This document shows, one piece after another, positions 10,140-21,089 of a stretch of DNA of 42,211 bases. The notes beneath the pieces are model-generated. The model made no database searches. It saw nothing but the letters and a program-made list of their open reading frames with translations, and was not told the origin of the DNA. Origin of the DNA: Chromera velia (lineage: Eukaryota; Sar; Chromeraceae). Every line of letters begins with the position of its first letter. Positions within the stretch are counted from its first letter, which is position 1. The stretch is from positions 1 to 42,211 of the forward strand of contig JAHBMJ010000711.1 of assembly GCA_018398765.1 (NCBI GenBank), read 5' to 3'. The translations under genes were made by a program, and so were the position numbers.

Positions 10140-11763
10140 TCAGAGGGCCCGTCCGTTCACAAAAAAACTTGCACCCCCTCCGAAGTTCCCGTCAGCGCTG
10201 CGTGAGCAGAACACAGGCAACCCCGTTGCTACATACATCGCCAGTCCTTCCTTCAAACGAATGTCAGGACTGGCAACGTCACAGAATTTTTCCGTCCACC
10301 TGGGTAAAGAGGCGATCATCGCTGACGGAAAGGGCACCGTCTGACCCCCCCACCTCTCACACAGAGGGTCTACCTCCCCTTCCGAGCCACCCTCACAAGG
10401 AACGAGGAGACCTACCCGTGGACCTCCCAATGGCAATGCGTACCGGAGACAGGGAATTGAGGGCATGTCCTCTGCTGCAATTCCTCTTGCAAGAAGCCCC
10501 ACTGCAGCGCATGCAGTGTAGGCCTGCAGACTCTCTCCAACGCTCCCAAACGCAAGCAGACTTCTGTCCTGGAAAGCCGCCACAGGTTGGAGGCTTGTAG
10601 GCACGTAGAAGGGCGCACCCTCAGGTGACCAATTTCTCAACAGGGCGTTGTTGATGCCAGGCACATTGGGGTTGGCGAGTGCACACCCCCTGAGGAATTT
10701 CTGCGACCCATAAGGGAGTGCATTCAGAGTGTGAGTAAAGGAAACGGCCCCCCCCTCCCGATCAATCACAGCGACATGGTCCGAGTGCCCCCCTCCGACC
10801 GGGACACGATCCAAGTCCTTCAGAGCGGACAATTCGGACAGCGACTTCGACCATGATTCGAGGCCCATTGTTGCCATTTGGTCGTGGAGACGGGAGGCGT
10901 GCTGCAGAGACGCACGGCGGTGGTTGAAGTCACTCATCCCTGTGATTTGAGGCGGGGGGAACACAGGCGCAAAGGAAGGGGTCTCCTGTAGTGCCCTGAC
11001 ACTGCCTAGGCCGCGGAGCATGAGAGATGTTAAGAACAGAGAGGTCTGCTCAATCACTGCACTCACTGCTAGTGCAGTAGAGTTGCTCTGTGTGTCTGCT
11101 GTACTTATCTGAAAGAGCTCAATCAAGTGAAGCCTCTCTGCGAGGGATGCGCCTCCGTAGTCAGGCGGTGCGGGTGAACTGTACAGATTCGCGTCTGCAA
11201 ATCGGAACTGGAATGCTGGAGAGACAAACGAGCGATAGCTCTGGAGCTCTTCCACGCTTGCCCCTGAAATCGCGTGAAACTCCCTTTGAAACTCTGGATC
11301 GTTGTAGATGAACCTGGGGTCCCGTGCAACCTCTTCCAAGAGCTGTGCAACCTCTGGTTGTCTCACAAACCCCTGATGGATCTGCGCACACAGGGCGTCT
11401 CCGTAGGCGCTGATTTTATTCTAACCCCGCTGGCCCAGGGACACACACGGCATTCCCGATCCCGAACAAACTCACGTACCGGCCCAGTGCCCAGACAATA
11501 GAGGCTGTGGAGGCAACAATTGCAGCGTCAGCAGCAGAGCCCCCATTCAGGAGGGCGAGTTTGGCTGCGTGCACAGCGATAGCGTTGCTGGTGCCTGCTA
11601 CAACCCCGTCTCTGCCGTCATGCACCCCCCTGTGCGGACCCCTCTCTGTGTTCAGAGCACTCCATTTGGCGACCTCGCCAGTCGCCCAGCTAGAAGGGTC
11701 GAGGGGGTTCCCGCAAAACACTACAGTCAGGGGAAGAAGGGACACAAGCAATCTGAACGTCAT
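10140..11763 (-). CDS. Gamma-glutamyltransferase family protein (divergent)
   Basis: The ATG at 11763 begins a hydrophobic secretion signal (MTFRLLVSLLPLTVVF), followed by the GGT large-subunit start (GVVAGTSNAIAVHAAKLALLNGGSAADAA is typical; only part is quoted here: GGSAADAAIVAS). The long second part (11420-10140) contains the Y-G-G substrate region (PDYGGASLAERLHLIELF), the small-subunit start with nucleophile region HSDHVAVIDREGGAVSFTHT, and the GSVGES loop. Members normally have Thr as autocatalytic nucleophile; here the aligned residue is Ser (codon about 10784-10782). The two parts are in different frames. They join either through a 55-nt GT-AG intron (11475-11421; protein about 522 aa) or through a frameshift. 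The putative intron still reads VPGPAGLE, which resembles the conserved VPG..AGLE of the family and favours a break. The enzyme would cleave gamma-glutamyl bonds outside the cell or in a vacuole. Confidence 0.75.
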
Positions 11764-12628
11764 TTTTCGGCCGTTAAATAAATTAAATTGGAGTGAGAGA
11801 CGTGCATGCGCGCTCTTTTTGGTTTGTCTGCAACCTGGTGTCACTTCGCGTTTTGTCCTCGAATTCAGTGCGGTTTCCTTTTGCTTGCCGTAGTTCACTC
11901 GATCGTTTGGCGTTCTCGGCTTCACAACCTTTGTCAGATCGAAGAGCATTGCGATGGAGCACTGGCAGAATGAAATCTGGCTGAAGATGGCTGCATGAAG
12001 GATGCTGCTGGTCATTGCTGGTCTGCCGTCTCTTGCGTCTCCCTGCATGCATGCCGCATGCGTAGACGGCATGTAGACGGCTGCACTATAGCTCTCGCTA
12101 AGCAATCAACGATACGTCAGCTGGAGAATCAACCTTAGAAAGCAGGTCGCAGTGACTGAATTCTTCTGACACTCTCACTGGCCAGTGCTTCAACCACACG
12201 CCCGCCTGCCACTTTGTTGTATTTTGAAACTCGTCACTGTACTGGCCGCCGCCTCTCCTGCAGATCTGGCCGAGGTGCCCCCTTCTTCTTCCAACTCAGA
12301 ATTAAAGCCGCCAGTTGAATCCTGCTGTGTCGACTCCTGAAGCATGCTGCTCCGTGATATTTCGTGGCAGACCAGAAGAAAGTTGAAGTTTGTCCGAGGA
12401 CCATAAATCCCATCCTTTCCTGATTGTCGGGCAGAGACTGAGATCTGATTGCTTCGGAGACGGGGAAGTGAATTTAGTGGTCCGCCGGGCGTCGCGATTC
12501 TTTTCCTTTTGTCTAGAGCAGAAGAAATTCCAGTTCCCTCCTGAATTATTTAGCAGTACAGCAAAGAAAAACTCTATCAGGGCTTACAGACCAAGAAAAG
12601 CAAAGATTCTCTGGAGGAGAGCAAAGAG
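11764..12628. promoter_or_regulatory. Shared spacer between divergent GGT and TAF5 genes
   Basis: This 865-bp region separates the start codons of two divergently transcribed genes, so it must hold both 5' leaders and both promoters. The minus frame stays open upstream to 12105 and has other ATGs, but the one at 11763 starts a signal peptide and is preferred. No TATA box or other core element can be assigned with confidence. Confidence 0.4.
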
Positions 12629-15600
12629 ATGGATGTGGACGCAGGAGAGGTCGGAGATGGGGACAGAGACAGACAGAGTTCTTTCTCTGCCGACCCCTCT
12701 GCCGACCTAGAGAAGCTCTATGAGATTCTGCAGAAGTACAATGTGAGTGAGGACGTGCGGTCGAAATTGGAAGAAGAGCTGAAGGTGAGCAGACCAGGGG
12801 AGAGGGAGGGAATAGCGGAACAGAGTTAAAGAGTCAGTATGTTTCTCTTCTTCTTCTTCTTCCTCTCATTTCAGATTTCTTGAAACGCTCTTGTTCCCTT
12901 CCCGCTGAAGTAGTGGCCCTCCTTTGATCGTTCTTGGCTGTAGCACATCTACAGGCCGAGTTATTCTCTCTCTTCCAACCTTCATCAGCTTCTTGTTATC
13001 TTCCTACTCTTTGCCAAGTTCTTTCATCTTTTTGTCTCCTCCCTTCGTTCTCCTGAACGTTCTCGATCATTTACTGAATGGCTGCGTTCTCTTCCCCTTC
13101 CTTCTCGTGTTCCCCTGCCCTGCTCTGTCTGCAGGATGGAAGTTCCGCCGGCAGTAAGAAGAGGCAAGGCAGCACGCTCCCTCCCCCACTGTCTCCAGTG
13201 AAGTATGCTGAGATGTACAGAGCTTTTGTGGCATGGTGTGACGAGAGTTTAGAAGACTCACAGCAGGAACTTCTGGAAGTCCGCTTCCCGATTTTCATCT
13301 ACATTTTTGCCGACCTGGTGGTACGAGACATGCGAAAGGAGGCCCTATTTTTCCTTACTGAGTTTGGGGTCGAATTTGAAAGCGCAGTGCCGTATGCCCA
13401 CGAGATGAGATCTTTGAGGATGGTCGGCACAGGCACGATGCAGCTGGAGAAGAGCGCCGCCACTGCCTGGTTGCTCAGGGGGTTGAGAAAAACTGTGCGT
13501 ATATCGTATCTGACGCACAGAGCGTTGGTTAGTCACGCGACCTTCGACCTGGCCTCTCGTGGAGTGTTGATGGCCATTTTGCAGACGACAGTGAAATTTG
13601 AGATTTCATCCCCAGAGGCGGAAAAAGAAAAGGGAGCCAATCGCAAAGAACGACAGAAGCACATCAGGGGAAGACTTGCACCTTTGCTGGGAGGGGCGAT
13701 GGGTGGGGGGAGTCTTTCAGTTGGGGGGGAACAAAGTGTCAGTTCGGCAGATAAAGAGACGTTACTTCAAGTGAATAATGCCCTCCTTCGACTGGGTCTT
13801 CCAGAAAAAGGCAGTGACGTTGTGGGTGCAGACGGAGCAGCAGTGTCTCACGACAGCTGGGCCTGGGGCCAGAGGGCAGATGACAGACCCCACGGGGAGG
13901 AATGTCTGCCTAGGGCGTCGTCCCATGTGACCGTGCAGGATACGGGGGGCTTCAAGGGGGTTTCAGGTTCCTCCTCTTCCTCTTCGTCGTCTTCGAGTGG
14001 TAATCCTTTGTCTGACCTTGAGATGAGAGGGGTGGGAAGAGAGATGAGAGATGCCAATCGAGTGAGGGTTCGGGAAATTTCGGGTTCTGATATTAAGAAG
14101 AACTTGTTTGTGTCGCATGTGAGCTTTGCAAATAGTGCGGGGTTGTCGGCCTGTGCGGTATCTCGCACGGATGGTCGGCTTGTTGCCGGAGCCTTTTCTG
14201 ACCTTGGAGTAAAAATTTGGTCTTTAGAGGCAATGGAGAAGCAGAGAGAGTTGATAAGGGCAGACAGAAGAGAGAGAGAGGAGGTGGCAGATGACGGCTT
14301 CAAAGATCTGCAAACGCAAATTGAGGGTGGGTGGGTCTGATGAATGGATGAAGATAGGGACTCCACATTTTCCACATTTTCAAATCTCGAAAAGGATTGA
14401 AGAGTCTGCAGACTCCACTTTCTGGTTTCTCTCGTGCTTTGCATCAAGTTTCTTCACTTTGTCTTTTGTGCGTTTTTCTTTCCCCATACTGCACCGTCGA
14501 TCCTTTACGAGCGTTTTGGATGTAACAGCGTCTCTCTAGTGAATGCCTGTGTGGAGTTTCCTTTCTGCAGGCGTGTTGGAGGAGGTTCCTTTCCAGAGTT
14601 CCGTCCTGGGTCATCCGGAGGGCTACAAAGGTGCGTCGGAAAGGGAGGGGAGTGAAGCTGGAGAATTCAACGGGAAGGAGGGGTGAAAGAGATAGAGAAA
14701 AGGACTGCGACAATAAAAGAGGAGGTTGAAAGGGGGTGGGCGTATCGTCACGTGTGTATGTGTTTGCAGAGACAGACCCTCTTTCACGCACTGTCTGACG
14801 TGTTTCTGTGTGTGCACATATTCATGCCTGAGGGACCGTCACAGAGACTTTCTGCCGAGTCCAGCTGCATTGCAGACACAATTATACAGGTGAAATGCGA
14901 TCATGGAGGTTGGGGTTCCTTCCGTCTGTGTGTGCAGACTGGGTTCCTTACAAGAGAGCCTTCGGTCATCAAGGGCCCGTTTTCGCAATGGATTTTTCGA
15001 GTGACAGCCAGTGAGCTTTCCTTCCAGTTTTCATGTCCTTCTGTTCTCTTTTACGTAGGCAGGTGAAGTGATTATCCTTTCTCCACCGTACTCACCTGCT
15101 TTCTGAGCTTCGCCTTGGTGACAATGAAAAAGGCCAAACAGAAAGCGACATCCTCTCAGATGTTTAGACTCTTCCCTTTCGTTCTTGTTTGTCCTTGTGG
15201 CCCCTTCACATCCCCCCCTCCCCTCTGCGTGTGTGTGTGTGTGTGTGTGTTTGTGTATGCGCGGTTTTTTTCACGTGTCTGTCTCGGTTTGCTTTTTCCA
15301 TGCCTTGTCGCTCTGCCTTTGCTTTCTCTGTTGTCTTCACGTTTGTGTCCGTCCGCAGATTCCTTCTCACAGGGGGTCTCGATGGCAAAGGTCTGTCTGT
15401 CTGTCTGTCTCTCCGTCTTTCTGTGAGTGGATGAGATGATGCGTTGTTTGCCCCCCACTCTTTTCTGTTTGTTCGCCTTTTTTGATGTACGTGTCAGCCA
15501 TACTCGTTGCTGCCTTACTTGCATCTCTCTTCGTCTATCTCTCTGTCTCTCTGTCTCTCTGTATGTCTCCTTCCCTCCGTTTCTCCTCTCCTCGTCTGCA

Positions 15601-17511
15601 TCTTCATCGTGCGTGTTTTTTCCCATTTTCCTTCACTGTGCCTTCGCAGTCAAGATGTTCAACGTACTTGCCGACGCTCTGACAATTGAAGAAGAGGAAG
15701 AGGAGGGATATGCGGAAGGAATGGACCCGAACCAGATGAGCGACCTCGAAAGAATGGAGGCCAAAGACAGAGACGAGGCCAGGGGAATTAGGGGGGGAGT
15801 CAGGTGCACCAGAGCAAAGAGGAGTCTGGATGAACCCATACGATGTCCTTGCATGCACACATTTCAAGGTCAGTCCGTCTGCTTGTTGCTAGGGCGTTAT
15901 CTCTTTTTCTCTTCACCTCGCTCTGTGTATCTGTGCATTTCTGTAGAACCTGTGAGAGAGGTGGGGAGGCAGAGGGTGCATGGGTCAGTGAGTGCAAAAA
16001 AAAAGCATCCCTCCAAGTGAGGGCATGGCCGTCCGTTGGAATGAATACGTGGGGAGAGAGTCTTTGTGTATGTACATGTATGCGCCCCCCGCATGTTTGA
16101 ATGGGGAGAGGACGTCATTCTTTTCTTCTTGGGATTTCTGGATCCATTGGATACGAAATCCGTGCACGTCACGTCGGAGTAATTGAGGTGTTTCACGCAC
16201 GCGCCATGCATCCGTAAGAAGTGTTCTAAGAAAGGAATTAAAGAAAAAACATCTGCATGCAGGCCACAGCGGTCCGATCTGGGACATCAGTTGGGATCCG
16301 TCTGGAGACGACTTTTTCTTCCTGACAGCGGGTGCTGACCGGACAGCCAGACTGTACTGTGAATCCAGACCTGACGCTGTGAGGGTGTTCGGAACTGGAA
16401 CGCACAGACACAGGGCCGATGTGACGGTGCGTGCGTCTTTCTGTCTGTCTGTCTGTTTGTTCGTCTGTATTCTTCATCTTCGTTTGTCTGTGTTTGGATG
16501 CGGATGCAAAGATGGGTGCTCTTCTTTCTTACGGTCAGCGGAGCAACATGAAAGCCGGCTGAAGCGCCGAGAATTTCCTTCCCTCTTTCCCGTTCCTGCT
16601 CCTGCCGAGGAAGGCGAGCACTCCCTCTGTCTTGTTACTTTTTGAGAAGAATTTGAGGTCTTGACTGACTTCATGCAAGACCTGCTTGAGATTACTCATC
16701 TGTCTGCTGTTTCTTCTATTTCTTTCGCCTCGGCCTCGTTTTTCCCCTGCTACTCTTCTCCTTTCCCCCTGGAAGTGAAGATTCCCTCCCAGCGCCCAGG
16801 CGTCAAAACTGAGCACAATGAGCGTTGACACAGAAACAGACTTCTCTTTCCTCCGCGTTTATTTTTGTTTTGATTGCACAACCAGAGCATCCGTGTGCAC
16901 CCCAACCGAAGTCTGGTGTCAACCTCCTCGGACGATGGGACGATCCGAATGTGAGCTCAGTTCTTTCAGTTGAAGCTTTTCTTTTAAATAAGTGCAGGCT
17001 GCTTGAATTGTTTTTTTGCAAGCGCGCACTCTGCTCTTTTTCGTTTGATTTCCTTGCTCTTTGGCTCCTCGACTGGAACGAACAGTTTGTACAGCTTGTT
17101 TAGATGTAGGCCGAAGACTGAATCCAAAGGAGTCTTCTTACGTTCCGAAAGATTCTTTAGCAATGTCCTCTGTTGCACATTCCCTGCAAAGGTGACGGCT
17201 ATGTGCAAGTGTCTGCAAAGACGGTCAGACGAAGACCATTCCCACATTGTTCGTCCGATTCCCTTCTTTCCATTTTTCAGGTGGGACGTGAGGCAGGCCA
17301 AGTGTGTGCGCCTGCTTCAGTGGCACCTGTCCCCTGTGCGTTCTCTGGCGTTCTCTCCCTCCGGACGGGCACTCGCGTCTGGAAGTCAGTCAGAATATTT
17401 ATTGCTTTTTTTTTGTTTTAGTGGAAGAAAGTGAGTGATTGGGTCTGAGGGTCATCCTTTTCGGTCGAGCAGCAAAGTAGGTGAGTAGTCGACTGGCACG
17501 AAAAGAGGCGC

Positions 17512-17554
<43 letters not shown>

Positions 17555-17814
17555 CCTCCGTCCTACCCTTCCTCTCTCCCTCTGTATGCGTGTGTGTGTG
17601 CGCGCGCGCCTATGTGGGGGTAGATGCCTGGCTGTTCTTACTTCCTGTGCATACGGTCAGTGTTAGTGTTGTCGACGGGGCCTCCGTCTGGTTCTCTCTT
17701 TGTGTATCTCGTTCACTTCTCTTCCTTCCTCGGCGTGCCTGCCTGCAGGTTTGAACGGCGACTTAATCTTCTGGGACCTGCAGAGGGCCATGCCGGTCTC
17801 GATACAAACCCGAG

Positions 17815-17846
<32 letters not shown>

Positions 17847-18886
17847 GCATGTGATTAGTCCAGGTGTTCTTGCTCTGTCGCTGGCTGCCTGTCTCTTTTC
17901 GTTCGTCTCTTAGTCTTTGGACATCTCTCTGTGTTCGATCATCTTTGTTTTTCTTACCTTCAATCTGTTCTTCTGTTTTTTTCACTTTCTCTGTCAGTCT
18001 GCCAACTTCCTCTTTCTCTTTCTGTCCATCTTCTGTTTATGTTCGGAAAGTCTCTCGATCGGTTCGAGGGCACAAAGGTAAAGATGTGATTCTCTCTTTT
18101 TGGTTGATTGATTCATTGCAGCGCACTCTGGCCTAGTCTCCTCTATGACATTCGCTCCTCATTTAGTGGTGGAGAAGCACTTCAGTCTTCTGGCATCGTG
18201 CGGGTATGATTCGGTTTTTCAACTACGGAAGTGCTATGAGGGGGGGATGGGCGACGCGCGGGAGACAGAAGGGAAGAGGCGGCACGCAGGAGAAAAGGGA
18301 ATGAGAATGGAGGTGAAGACGAAAGTGAAGTCGAGGGCTCTGGTGAAGGTGAGCATTTGGCTGTTTTCTTCTGTCTTTTTGGTTTTGGTCGTCCTTTTCC
18401 CCCCTTTCTTCCTTCCTTCCTTCCTTCCTGGTTTCTTCTCCTCCCTTACTTCGGGCCCCGGTACGCAAGAGCAGAATCGAGACAGAGACAGAGACAGAGA
18501 GACAGAAAGAGAGAGAACTCTGATGTTTCATCCAGATCAGGCAGATACGTGGAAGGAAAGGGGGGGGGGGGGGGGGGTTTTTTTTTTTTTAACGCGTCTC
18601 TGGAGGGTAAATAGCGGATGCGTTGATGCACAAGTCAATTATAAAAATTTGCACGCCCGTTTCCTTCATTTCTCTCTTCCTAGGCTGACGTTCCTGTCTG
18701 CCAGTGCCGCAACATCGATAAACGAAAACATATCAAGACAACAACCCGAATCTACCAATGGTGTCAAATGTGTGTCTGCAGACTGTGTGGACAGACTCGG
18801 GTGTGCTCTTCACTGCGGGCCCCCAGATGGACGACAAACACGACGTGAGGGAGGAAGAAGGAAGGAAAGACAAAACCAAAGGATGA
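12629..18886 (+). CDS. TAF5, WD40-repeat subunit of transcription factor TFIID
   Basis: Twelve exons join in phase: 12629-12784, 13135-14326, 14571-14630, 14938-15010, 15359-15390, 15650-15868, 16263-16426, 16886-16950, 17281-17384, 17749-17814, 18122-18348 and 18782-18886, giving about 820 residues (human TAF5 is 800). Residues about 76-210 are the TAF5 NTD2 helical domain (YAEMYRAFVAW, FPIFIYIFADLVV, FLTEF). WD40 blades run from about residue 388 to the end: LVAGAFSDLGVKIWSL, GHQGPVFAMDFSSDSQ, FLLTGGLDGK, GHSGPIWDISWDPSG, RSLVSTSSDDGTIRMWD, LSPVRSLAFSPSGRALASGS, LNGDLIFWDL and SGLVSSMTFAP. The LisH motif of animal and fungal TAF5 is not evident at the N-terminus. An acidic insert (residues about 510-570) lies between blades. 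TAF5 scaffolds TFIID, and in many species SAGA, in the nucleus. Most donors are GTGAGN or GTNNGT; those after exons 5 and 10 are GTCTGT. Confidence 0.9.
15227..15251. repeat. (GT)n microsatellite in TAF5 intron 4
   Basis: About twelve GT units lie in the intron. Related intronic microsatellites in this gene are (CTGT)n at 15390-15411 and 17816-17846, and (CT)n at 17514-17550. Confidence 0.85.
18560..18590. repeat. Poly-G/poly-T run in TAF5 intron 11
   Basis: About 18 consecutive G are followed directly by about 12 T. Such runs are prone to length error in assembly. It lies in an intron, so the protein is unaffected. Confidence 0.8.
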
Positions 18887-19671
18887 AATCAGGAAAGAAA
18901 TCAGGGACAGAATAAGAGATGAGCGATCCAAGTGGGGAATAATGAAAACAGAATATTAAAACAGCCTCAAGGAAAAAAACTAGCAAAAAAACGTTAGGTT
19001 AAGCAAAAAGTGTGAATAGTACCACGACTTAAGTTATCACTTAACTTAATTAAAAGATTTTGAAAAACAAGATATAAAAAGGGGAATATCCGCTAAGTTG
19101 ATATCCAATTATAATTGGAATGTGAACTAAAATATGAAATTATAAATCAGACTGCTCCATTACTATAGCTCCTGTGATTAAATTCAAGTCCATGCAGTTA
19201 TTGATTTATATTTCTGGTTATGTTTGAGCTGTCATTGGCCCTGGCATTGGCTCAACTTGAAAGCTAAGTTGAAGCCTGATCAAATACAGACTATTGGAGA
19301 CTCCCTGGATTTATTGAGCAACCTTGCTAAGGGGCTTATATATCTAAAAGACTAAAACTTTGTCATAAACTATCATAAACACTACTAGGAATAGTATTAA
19401 TATATATATATATATATAATACTGACACTATCTAAAACAAGGTACAAAAGCTAAATAAAAAGACTTAAAAAATTATTGGCATGATAAGTCTATAGAATTT
19501 TTCAAACCACGACCAAAATATTTTTTGCAAACTCAATTTAAGGTACATCCAATCCCAATTTAACTCAATCTGAAGTCGATTTTATAAAATTGACTGTGAT
19601 GCGGTATATATATATATATATATATGTATATGAGTTTGCCAAATTGAGTTGGTCTTGCTATAGGATGAAAA

Positions 19672-19715
<44 letters not shown>

Positions 19716-20224
19716 GTACGTACGTATACGTACGTACGTACATTGACCCGATGCTGAAATTCACTATAGCGGTTCTCGCTCGAGACACTCACCCACAAAC
19801 TTTCAGGAAATTGGTGTATCACGCGTCGACACGTCAAGTTATATGCATGCGCGCGAGGTTTACCTGCATGGCCCTCAAACCGATCGAAGTGGTGCAGTTT
19901 CTACTTTTACCTATAGTTATATAGCTATAGCTGGCGCAGCTTAGACTCTTACAGTATGTGCCAGCATATATTCCTGTGTCAGTTCCATCTTTGACTCTGT
20001 CTAGGCTATTGATTCAGAATTTAATGTATGAATGTGGTGTGCGCGTGTACCGAGTGCTCATTTGTCTATGCGCCTCCGTAGATGTGGTGTGCCTTAAGGC
20101 GAATCGATCCGATTGGCATGCAGGCTTCCTCATCCCTCCCCGTATGAATGTGTGTTCTAGGTTGTCCTCAAAGCCTTGTTAGTGGCTTAGGATCTGGCGT
20201 CGCTAGATCTAGGATTTAACCCTC

Positions 20225-20257
<33 letters not shown>

Positions 20258-20303
20258 ATATGGACTTGTTATTGAATTAGTTTAACTCAGTTACCAGTTT
20301 TCA
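18887..20303. other. AT-rich intergenic stretch with TA and ACGT microsatellites
   Basis: No gene is seen. TA dinucleotide runs occur at about 19399-19419, 19605-19625 and 19678-19711. An ACGT-type palindromic run lies at 19717-19741. An ATC/CAT trinucleotide run lies at 20226-20257. The base composition is clearly more AT-rich than the flanking genes. Confidence 0.7.
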
Positions 20304-21089
20304 GCGCTCCAAACGTAGAGACACCAAAGCTATCTATCCCAACTGTTACGCAACACCTGTCACGATGCTTGCTCAACAAACCAAAACTGCTCTCAAACAG
20401 ACCGATTCTTCCACTGCTATGAAGCATGACTGCATGTTTAGAAGACTGAACCACGGAGCACAATGTATCGGCAACCTGAACGGGGAAGCCCCTTCTTTCC
20501 TGAGCGGTGATGGCACAGCTTGCGGCAACGCCACCATCTCCGGAACCAAGGCTGTCTTGGGCTACGTTCTCTTGCCTGCTTTCCAAGCGAAGGATAAGAT
20601 GTTCACCCTGATAGTGCCCCCAAGACATGAACTCCTGGTAAATTCTCTCGTCTACTCACTTATCTTCGCGTTGTGCCCTTCCAGCTTCAGCTTTGATGAC
20701 TTAGCCGCCTTGGCTTGCATATATAGGTGTTGTGCTGGCACTCCCTCTGTTGTTTCATGTTGTAAAAGAACGAGAAGGACGGCAAGTTCTATAATAACCA
20801 GTTCTACACTTTCACCGTCCAGCAGATCAAGACGCTTGCCCTTCCGGTGGACGGCCAGGCCCTTACCGCCGCTTAGCAGTCTGGAGGCTCCATCAAGTTG
20901 ATGGTTCACAACGAAGACTGGTATAAGGAGAACATCGCAGAGCCTCTCAAGTACTTCTTCCAGAATGGTGCCGAGTCCCTCTGTCCGTCTTATAAGCGCT
21001 CCACTGTCGGTTCTCGTCCTGGAACTGTGCAGCTCTCTCCCGACGAGGCGCTCTTCCTCGGCCTGCTGCTTGCTCGTGGCCGTGGCTGA
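20304..21089 (+). CDS. Unidentified small protein with an in-frame UAG
   Basis: A first coding block runs to 20637, from an ATG at 20365 or from an acceptor-like TTTTCAG at 20303. An intron (20638-20768, GTAAAT to AAAAG) follows, then a second block in phase. The protein contains GTKAVLGYVLLPAF, then after the junction KFYNNQFYTFTVQQIKTLAL. It meets TAG at 20874-20876. The same frame then stays open for 70 more codons, to TGA at 21087, with clearly protein-like content (SIKLMVHNEDWYKEN, SPDEALFLGLLLARGRG). The UAG is followed by CAG TCT, close to the CAR-YYA readthrough context. No family is recognised. Alternatives are a recent nonsense mutation, a sequencing error (CAG to TAG) or an unrecognised splice at TTAG/CAG. 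Confidence 0.55.

Noticed and set aside
15156-15626. 156-codon minus frame over TAF5 introns
   Set aside because: It is driven by GT and CTGT microsatellites and is antisense to a well-supported gene.
20287-20628. Minus-strand 113-codon frame over the UAG gene
   Set aside because: It is antisense to the first coding block. The plus strand continues in phase through an intron into further protein-like sequence.
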